A stretch of 64,000 bases of DNA from contig CAMGYJ010000002.1 in NCBI GenBank assembly GCA_946122785.1, positions 26,634,492 to 26,698,491 of the forward strand, in the 5' to 3' direction. The notes beneath the pieces were generated by a model that saw only the letters and a list, made by a program, of their open reading frames with translations, was not told the DNA's origin and did no database searches. Below are positions 56,586 through 64,000 of this stretch, piece after piece (the first letter of the stretch is position 1; each line of letters starts with the position of its first letter). Made by a program: the position numbers and the translations under genes. This DNA is from Linum tenue (lineage: Eukaryota; Streptophyta; Magnoliopsida; Malpighiales; Linaceae).

Positions 56586-56927
56586 AGGGTACTGTCTATT
56601 TTTTATCCAAACTTTTTCATATTCTTTTATATTATCCAAACCTATTAAATGATATTAATTAGCCAAATCTTTCGTAATGCATCAAAATATTAGCCATTTT
56701 TACGTCATTGTTAATGATTTTGTACCTCTTTTTTTAGTTAAAATACTAAATTTTTGGAATGTTGGCCTTCACGTGTCTCTTCCAAGTCAGTATCATGTTG
56801 CCAAGTCAATATTACTAACAAAATTGCTAACTGGAAGTTAACATTTGGCAAATTCTTAGTATTTCGATAGCTTTGGATAATATAAAAGAATCGGAAAAAG
56901 GTTTGGATACAATATATACATTGCCCT
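56586..56927. mobile_element. MITE family 1, copy B
   Basis: Starts AGGGTACTGTCTATTTTTTATCCAAAC at about 56586 and ends ...AAAGGTTTGGATACAATATATACATTGCCCT at about 56927. The inverted arms are closely similar to those of the MITE at 37646-38020. The target duplication is obscured by T-runs. Confidence 0.75.
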
Positions 56928-58762
56928 TTTTGATGGACCCAATATTCGACTGACATCATACAATACATCATTATTACTAGTAGTAATTTACCCACCAAGA
57001 ACACAATCGACTTACCCTCTATTCCTCTTATACGTGGAGAGGCTATGTATGAGCTGGATCCTCCTATTGTCCACTCATCTTTACATTATAAGCACTTTCC
57101 TCACACGTAACAAGAAGTTAAAGAGGTAAATATTGATTAAACCAACAATCAATCTTTGTATGCATTATTTATCCATCAAAGTCATGCCACCCACTTCAAG
57201 AACAAGAAATGCCTATAAATAGGTTGTTCATTTATGTTTTCTCGGCAATCCATCTCAAATCTAGAGAACTCACTTTCTCTGAACGAAATCAGAAAAGGGG
57301 AACTCCCGACGAACTTCTTCTCGACGGATTGGAAACTTCCAACCCCGAAATTTATCTTTCTTTCTCCCTAGAGCCGGCTCAATATGCCACTCCCGGTTAT
57401 TTCCAAATACTTATTTGAGCTTTGGAGAAGGTCCCAGCCGACCACCGCCGGCGGGTCCTTTTTTTATGCAGGTGTCCATCTCGAAGGCTGGTGGCGGACG
57501 TTGGCCGAGAAGTCGGTGCTCACCGAACCTCAAACACATTGAAGCAGACTCCTCAGAGCTTGGCATCAACACTTTTTCTTTGTAGAATAAAGTATAGAAA
57601 CAAACTTGATTTGTACCATAACGTTAAATGTACAAGTTCAGTTTGTACCATAATTTTTTTATTTTGTAAACATAAACACTAATACTATAAAATATTATAA
57701 ACTTTATTTTTAAGTAATCATACTATATAGTTTATACTAGCTTTAATTTGTCTTTACTATTAATTATAATAAATATTATCACTAAGTTTCTCGTTAACCT
57801 TGGGTTTGCTTTCCGACGTTTGATGATCCAAAATCTTGTAATTGGACTTATCAAGCAAGGGGAAAAAAGGATGGAATTTTCATTGTATCCGATTGAACCG
57901 TTAACTTTTCTTCTTTCTTTTCTAGTATGAATTTTCATTGTAATCATCCTTCTCCACATTCTTCTCCCCCTAATATCTCGTTGCCTTCATCTTTCTCTCT
58001 CTTCCTATAGAAATCAAAAGCTTTCAAGTTTGAGGAAGAGAATTGGGGGACATTTGCTAAAGAAGAAAGGGGGATTACCAAAGAAAAAGAAGAAAGGGGA
58101 AAATTTTCTTTTCTTTTTCTTCTTTTTTTCCTTTCTTCTTCTCCCCCCCCTCCCCTGTTACAAGCTCCAGGAAGAACATGATTATTATTATTATTATTTC
58201 ATCGCGTTTTAGTGGTCCGACACCATTTTGCAGGAATGGATTCCAACGTTTGTTGTAAATTGCAATTATGATAATGCTCTTGTAAAGTGCTATATCTACC
58301 TCCCTTCCATCGAAATTGGTCATGATCGAATTTTACCCTTTTTGAAGTTTGAACGTCTTACAATTTTGAAGGGTTCAAATTTCACTGGTAAAAAAAGAAA
58401 AGGGTTCAAATTTCGATTTTGACAGGTCTTTTGTAGAGTTCCCTTCTCATCACAATTTCCATTTCCTAGAGCTCATTCGTCAATTTCCTTGGTGGGTTAT
58501 GCTCGGAGTGGACGAAGATCTTTTGGGGTTTTTGTTGTTGTTGTTGATCAACTCAAGCTTTAGTTACATGCTAGAGATTCTTCTTGAGGATATTTTTCAG
58601 TTTCCTCTTCATTGGCAATGGTACAGCTTTAAGGGTGGTGTGGCGAATCAGAAAACTTTGCTGGGTGGTTTTCCGACGAGAAGGATGTGGTAGGGTTTTT
58701 GCATCTTCTGGATTGAGGGGTTTATCCTTTGGAGGAAATGAGAAGGAGAGTGCAAGATTACG
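56928..58762. other. Intergenic DNA and formin 5' region
   Basis: Contains 'cctataaatagg' at about 57211-57222 followed by a leader-like stretch, which looks like a retrotransposon LTR promoter, but no LTR pair or primer site was found. It also has an ATT repeat at about 58180-58198 and a C-run near 58143-58155. The last 300 bases before 58763 are probably the formin leader. Short open frames here look non-coding. Confidence 0.45.
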
Positions 58763-61700
58763 ATGCGGATTCAACAACTAATTGTTCATGTGAATTCAAG
58801 ATTTTCGTTGCTTCTGGTCTTCCTGCTATGCGTTTCTGCTGTACGGAGCTTAGAACAAAGAGATGTTGCGGAGGGATTATTTCTCAGCAAATTGTTCAAC
58901 CCGATAACGGAGGAGGTGGATGAGCCTTTGGTAAGGAGAAATTCTTGTTTCTATCCTTCCATTCTCTCTTCATGTAACACTTTCTTGCATATGAAAATTT
59001 CCATCAATATTTCAAATGTCTCAAACCTGAACATGTGTTATTGTGTTACAGGCAAAACTACTATGGGACACTTGCAAGATAGATTTGATCCATTCGAAAG
59101 AGGATGGTGAAGATCTCAACTCATGTTTCCTTAAGGAAACCACTGAAAAACCCAATGAGCTCGATTCAAAGGGATGGCCATTGTCAAAACAAAATATGCA
59201 GCAATTGTTTAGGTCCCCACCCCCACAATTGAGACAAGTTCTTCTAAATTGTATAAGAAAGAACAATCTTTTATATGGTATCTCTAGTGAGGAGGAACGT
59301 GAGTCTTTTATGCCATATCTCAAGCATCTCAACTCCTTATTTTTTAAGTCATCGATTCCTGTCAGGAATTGGCATGAAAATACAGCACAACAGCCAACAG
59401 GATCTTCCACACCAAAGCCAACTTCAAGAAAAATTCATGCTGAAACTTCATCCGATGAAACGGAAACTGAAGAAGGTGAGGAGGAGGAGCCAGAAGAAAA
59501 CAATGATCAGAAACTTATTATTGCAGTGGTTGTAACTGCTGCATCCACATCAATATTTGCTGCACTGTTATTCTTTTGTTGTCTAAAAGTATTTGGAATG
59601 GGCTCTGACCCTGGGCTAAATGACGAGAAGCCCCTCCTTAGTCTGAGCCTCAGCGACTCTGCTAGTATGTATATTCTCATATGTTGTTATGTATTCCATT
59701 ACCATTAATATTAGTTATATACTAATTTTGAAATTGTGTTTCACTTCAGCCTCTTCATACAAGTCTTTTAGTTTAGGAAGTTCTTTCAAAGAAGACAAGC
59801 TTGGTTCTCAATCTCTAGCCAGTAAATCAAACCATCACAGAAAGAATTCATCTATAGATGGCAACATCCTCTCTGATGATGTTGTCATTGGTTCGATGGA
59901 TGGCGTTAGCGGTGCCTCTAACTCGTCAGAATCTATTGGAACCTCTGTTACGGGTAACGGTTTGCTACCACCTCCTCCAGGAAGGAAAGTTGGTATGCCT
60001 CCATTGAAGCCTCCCCCAGGGAAAACAATCCCTCTTCCACCTGAACCTCCTTCTTTTCGAAGACCTCATGCCAAAGCTGCCCCACCACCTCCTCCTGCCC
60101 CACCTCCACCTGCACCTCCATCGACAAAAGCTTCTTCTGTCAATGCGGCTCCTCCACCTCCAGGACCTCCCCCTCCACCACCTCCTGCTCGTCGGTCCAA
60201 ACCTGGGCCTCCACCTCCTGCACCGCCTTCAAAAGGTGCTCCAGGACCACCCCGTGCACCCATGCCAGCGGGCCCAAAAATTCCTAGAGCTCCTGGTATG
60301 AGAGGTCCGGAGGGAGATGATAGTAAAGCCAAATTGAAGCCATTCTTCTGGGACAAAGTTTCTGCTACACCAGATCAGGCAATGGTGTGGCATCAAATAA
60401 AATCAGGATCTTTCCAGTGAGTTGCAATCTCCTTTTTTCTTTTTCCCCCTTCTACTTTTTGATACCGCTCATTTGCTCATTACCTTACGGTTGCATCATC
60501 ATATTGCTATTACTATTGTAGGTTCAATGAGGAGATGATAGAGAATTTATTTGGATACACACCACCCGAGAAAGGCAAAGTTGAGCGGAAAAAAGACTCT
60601 TCGCAAGAACCTGCTTCACAGTTTATTCAAATTTTGGAACCCAAAAAGGCTCAAAACTTATCAATTCTACTTCGCGCTTTGAATGTTACTACGGAAGAAG
60701 TTTGTGATGCGTTGCTTGAAGGTGATCATCTTGCAACCATTCTGGGCAAGGGGGTAGGGTTGGACTGAAATTTTATATGATTTTATTGTATCACATGAAT
60801 TTTCCCTTAATGAGCACATATATTTTTTTGTCACACAACTGCAATATTTCATTACTTGTGTTTGATAGTTTATCCTATGTTATAATTTTATTTGAAGTAT
60901 TGTGGTGTGTCAAATGTTGCAAATTTTATCTTTTTTGTTGATAGATAATCGTTATACTTTGTGTTTGCTTAATCAGGAAATGAGCTTCCTGCTGAGCTTC
61001 TTCAGACTTTATTGAAGATGGCACCCACATCAGACGAGGAACTTAAACTTAGGTTGTTCAGTGGTGAACTTTCTCAACTAGGGCCTGCTGAGCGATTCAT
61101 GAAAGCATTGGTTGATATCCCTTTTTCTTTTCATCGTATGGAGGCACTGCTTTTCATGGGCACTCTGGAGGAAGAGATTGCTAATGCCATGGAATCCTTC
61201 CACACTTTAGAGGTAGTGTTGGATTTTAGAGCCAATCATTTTGTGAAAATAGGAGTTTGTAAACTTAAGTTCTTGATATAAGTGTGGAAATATGTTCTTA
61301 TCGAGATAATGACAGCCTATCATGATCATTCTGGTAGCACTCTAGGTGATTTCTCTAACGCTAATTGTCTCTCGATTGACTAGGTTGATACAAGTAAAAT
61401 GACAGTTTGGATTAGTTGAAGTTTTTAGTAGTTTGGCAAAAAGTCCTAACTTATGTGGAGGATTTTTTTTATTTTCCGGGTCCATGGTCCTAGTGAAGTG
61501 TTTGAATGTTACTAAGTAGATGAGCATGCACATGTAAAGAAGTGTTGATACGCCCATTTACATGGATGTCTCCATATGCGTGCTACTTTTGGGTATAAAT
61601 CATGTAGAGGCATGGTTAGGTTTAACACATTTAAATTCTCCTTACTACTAATATGTGATTGTTGCATCCATAATGATTTTTCGATTCCTCTCTATTTATT

Positions 61701-62606
61701 TGTCTTTTGGGTTCATAGGTTGCTTCTAAAGAAGTGAGGAACAGCCGGTTGTTCCTCAAGCTTCTAGAAGCTGTCCTGAAAACTGGAAACCGGATGAACG
61801 ATGGCACCTTTCGTGGTAGTGCACAAGCATTCAAGCTTGACACTCTTTTGAAACTATCAGATGTTAAGGGAGCTGATGGCAAGACCACACTGTTGCATTT
61901 TGTGGTCCAAGAGATGGTTCGTTCTGAAGGAGTTCGAGCTGCCCGTGCAAGGAAAGAGAGCATGAGCTTCTCGAGTGTAAAAACAGAAGAGCTCCTTGAG
62001 GAGATTTCTCCAGAAACAGAGGATCACTATCGCGCCCTTGGTCTTCAAGTGGTGTCTCGTTTGAGCAGTGACCTGGAAAATGTCAAGAAAGCAGCAGCTA
62101 TTGATGCTGACGGATTGACAGGAACTGTATCTAAACTTGGTCATGCACAATTGAAAACTAAGGAGTTCTTGAACAAAGAAATGAAGGATTTGGACGAGGA
62201 TAGTGGGTTTCATGACGTGCTGAAGAGTTTCGTGCAGAGCTCCGAGGGCGAAGTTGTGTCATTGCTTGAGGAAGAAAAGAGAATAACAGTTTTGGTAAAG
62301 AACACCGGTGATTATTTCCATGGCAATTCAGGCAGGGACGAAGGGTTGCGATTGTTCACCATTGTACGAGACTTCTTAGTGATGTTGGACAAGGTGTGCA
62401 AGGAAGTAGGGGCAACACAAAAAAAGTCAGCCAGCAAAGCACTTAAAAAAGAGAGTTCTACTGCATCATCAACTTCCACTAATACACAAAGCAAACCTCC
62501 TCTTCCAACCGATCCACGTTCAAAGTTGATGCCTGCAATTGCAGAGAGACAGGTAAAATATTCAAGCTCAAGCTCAGAGAGTTCAGATGATGATGAGAGT
62601 GAATAA
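58763..62606 (+). CDS. FH5: Class I formin, FH5-like
   Basis: Six exons (58763-58930, 59052-59664, 59750-60416, 60522-60721, 60977-61212, 61719-62606) join to 923 residues. An N-terminal signal peptide ([17 protein letters not shown]) is followed by an extracellular region of about 180 residues with an acidic stretch ([12 protein letters not shown]). The transmembrane segment ([24 protein letters not shown]) spans about 210-233. The FH1 region of polyproline runs lies at about 350-440. The FH2 domain starts near [10 protein letters not shown] (about 455) and includes [21 protein letters not shown] Ser/Asp/Glu tail ends the protein. Class I formins nucleate actin at the plasma membrane or cell plate; FH5 acts in cytokinesis and endosperm or pollen growth in Arabidopsis. 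The FH5 choice rests on gene order. No damage is seen. Confidence 0.93.
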
Positions 62607-63540
62607 GAAGTTATCATGCACTAGGATCAATGCGCCCTCTGTTTTTAACTAGGTATGTAAATGCCTCCAATTCTTTTGGGACTATTTTAAGGTCTATCTA
62701 GGATTGTTACCATGTTGGAAGTGGAAGAAGATGAAAAATTGCAACTCAAAAGCGCTGTTATGATGCAGGTGAGCAATTTATATGTTAGGGTAACCAATTA
62801 GGAACTTGAGCCGTGTTCATGATTTGGAGGATAGCTCAGGGAGATATTAAAGGAAAGATGGCTATAAGGTTTCAGACAATTGCCTTTCAAGATGCTAACT
62901 TGTGCATTATTAGCTAGGGAATGTTCAATTGTGTCCAACCTTTTCAAATTTTACGTTATTTTCTCCGTGTTGCAAGTGTAAGATTCTATTTATTTTTTTG
63001 GAAGAGAGGAAATTGGCCCTGCATTCTGCGGTGTGGTGCTTCAGTGATTGAAAGACGAGAAGCTATGCTTGTTTACTAACCGATGAATATTGGAGAGTGA
63101 TGTTTTTCTTCTATATGACAATGACCTTTGGCAAGTATGTACTAGTGTTTGTGAAACCATATCCTATTGGCGGTTTGACCATAAAAATATCTTACTGATA
63201 GATGATTTTTAACGGTATGAAATGGTTGAACCACTAGTTTCGCCTTTGGCGTGTACGTGCACTAGTTTTGCCCCATGGATATTTAGCGGCGGGAGCATGC
63301 GATTCGAACATACAATTATGTGGGTGGCCAATGATAAACAAAAGATTTTCCTATGTTGCATAAGCCAAACCACTGTCACACTTATACATACCCAATTCTG
63401 TTTTACTATGCATTCAACTAAGGGTCAAGAAGCATTACAAAAGTATGCAACTAAGTGTGTAAGTTCAATTTGACTAACCTCAAATATATAAAGACTCAAG
63501 TATGAGTGACTACTTTGAGAATAATTTTTTATTTCATGTG
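62607..63540. other. Formin 3' flank, gene-free
   Basis: 3' UTR and intergenic DNA. A short open frame near 63222-63473 has no recognisable similarity. No repeat is identified. Confidence 0.6.
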
Positions 63541-63543
63541 TTT

Positions 63544-63746
63544 AGACTTTAAAGCACGGTCCATGAAACCGTACCGGCGATTCAACCACGAAATACCAGT
63601 AACGGAGGCTAATATGGTAGGCGGTATTTAACGGTACTAACGGTTGAACTACTGTTAAACCACAATTTTGTCATAAAATATCCTACAACTAACTTTTCCA
63701 ATACGATCTTCGGTATGGTTTCATGGACAATGCTTTAAAGTCCATG
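63544..63746. mobile_element. Small MITE with ~32-bp TIRs
   Basis: 'gactttaaagcacggtccatgaaaccgtacc' near 63546 is matched, inverted, by 'ggtatggtttcatggacaatgctttaaagtc' ending near 63743. The body is about 200 bp and contains 'aacggta..aacggttgaac' phrases also present near 63211-63235. The target duplication is not clear. Confidence 0.7.
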
Positions 63747-64000
63747 TAATATCTTCATTAGTGGACCCATTTACCTATTATTGCAAGAAAAATCAACTTA
63801 AATACAGTCAGACCTAAGCTTACAATAGTCGATGTTATAAATATCAAGGTAAAAATGCTTCTGGAGTCACTAGAGTCAATAATCCTTGTGATGAACTATT
63901 GAATATGTGATATGTTTCTGGTGCTCCTTCAAATCCCGAGTTTGTGTGTGGGATCAGTCCTAATCCTAGGTTCATTTTCACATGACAAGGAAATAATCCA
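63747..64000. other. Right-edge intergenic DNA
   Basis: About 250 bases with no recognisable feature. Confidence 0.6.

Noticed and set aside
57209..57682. Gene or solo LTR with a TATAAATAG promoter near 57.2 kb
   Set aside because: A TATA-like box and leader-like sequence exist, but no LTR partner, primer site, target duplication or protein similarity was found.
60066..60356. Gly-rich minus-strand open frame in the formin gene
   Set aside because: Mirror image of the polyproline FH1 region.

Overview
The window is nuclear DNA of a eudicot flowering plant. It is AT-rich, its genes have many GT-AG introns, every recognisable protein is plant-type, and a eukaryotic tRNA-Ala gene is present. 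I cannot name the species.

Five genes are, in order, the counterparts of a contiguous Arabidopsis chromosome 5 block (At5g54690 to At5g54650, locus numbers from memory): GAUT12/IRX8 (5.3-8.0 kb, +), the bHLH factor ILR3 (10.2-12.0 kb, -), a kinesin-14 of the ATK3 type (20.1-25.4 kb, -), class VI small heat-shock protein HSP21.7 (44.2-45.1 kb, -) and a class I formin of the FH5 type (58.8-62.6 kb, +). Two plastid-protein genes lie between them: a DUF1995/LPA3-like gene (8.4-9.5 kb, -), whose start codon is disturbed by one extra base, and a PsbQ-like thylakoid-lumen protein gene (18.8-19.6 kb, +). A tRNA-Ala(AGC) gene sits at 43.8-43.9 kb.

The block is expanded by mobile DNA. (a) A 10.2-kb Ty3/Gypsy element of the Tat type (26.7-36.9 kb), with 544-bp LTRs, a tRNA-Lys primer site, two in-frame stops in gag-pol and an intron-containing antisense ORF, is inserted in an older Copia-type LTR. 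(b) A 10.0-kb Mutator-like element (45.7-55.7 kb) is inserted inside a Mutator-type MITE; both insertions have perfect 9-bp target duplications. (c) A 2-kb Mutator-like element lies at 15.2-17.1 kb. (d) A hAT remnant sits inside a large foldback element at 41.5-42.8 kb. (e) Several MITEs and tandem repeats are scattered between genes.

The most unusual item is the 10-kb Mutator-like element. It carries three multi-kilobase gene units: an unknown multi-exon gene, a FAR1/MULE transposase, and a gene with the 'putative plant transposon protein' fold. Each unit has its own TATA box, a short noncoding exon and a leader intron ending a few bases before the ATG. The leader introns, one coding-region intron and the spacers are filled with roughly 75 copies of the perfect palindrome GGTCGACC, often spaced 21-22 bp apart (two helical turns). 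I did not find the motif in the exons I read. This looks like a multi-site protein-binding or regulatory architecture, although all three genes in this copy now carry breaks.
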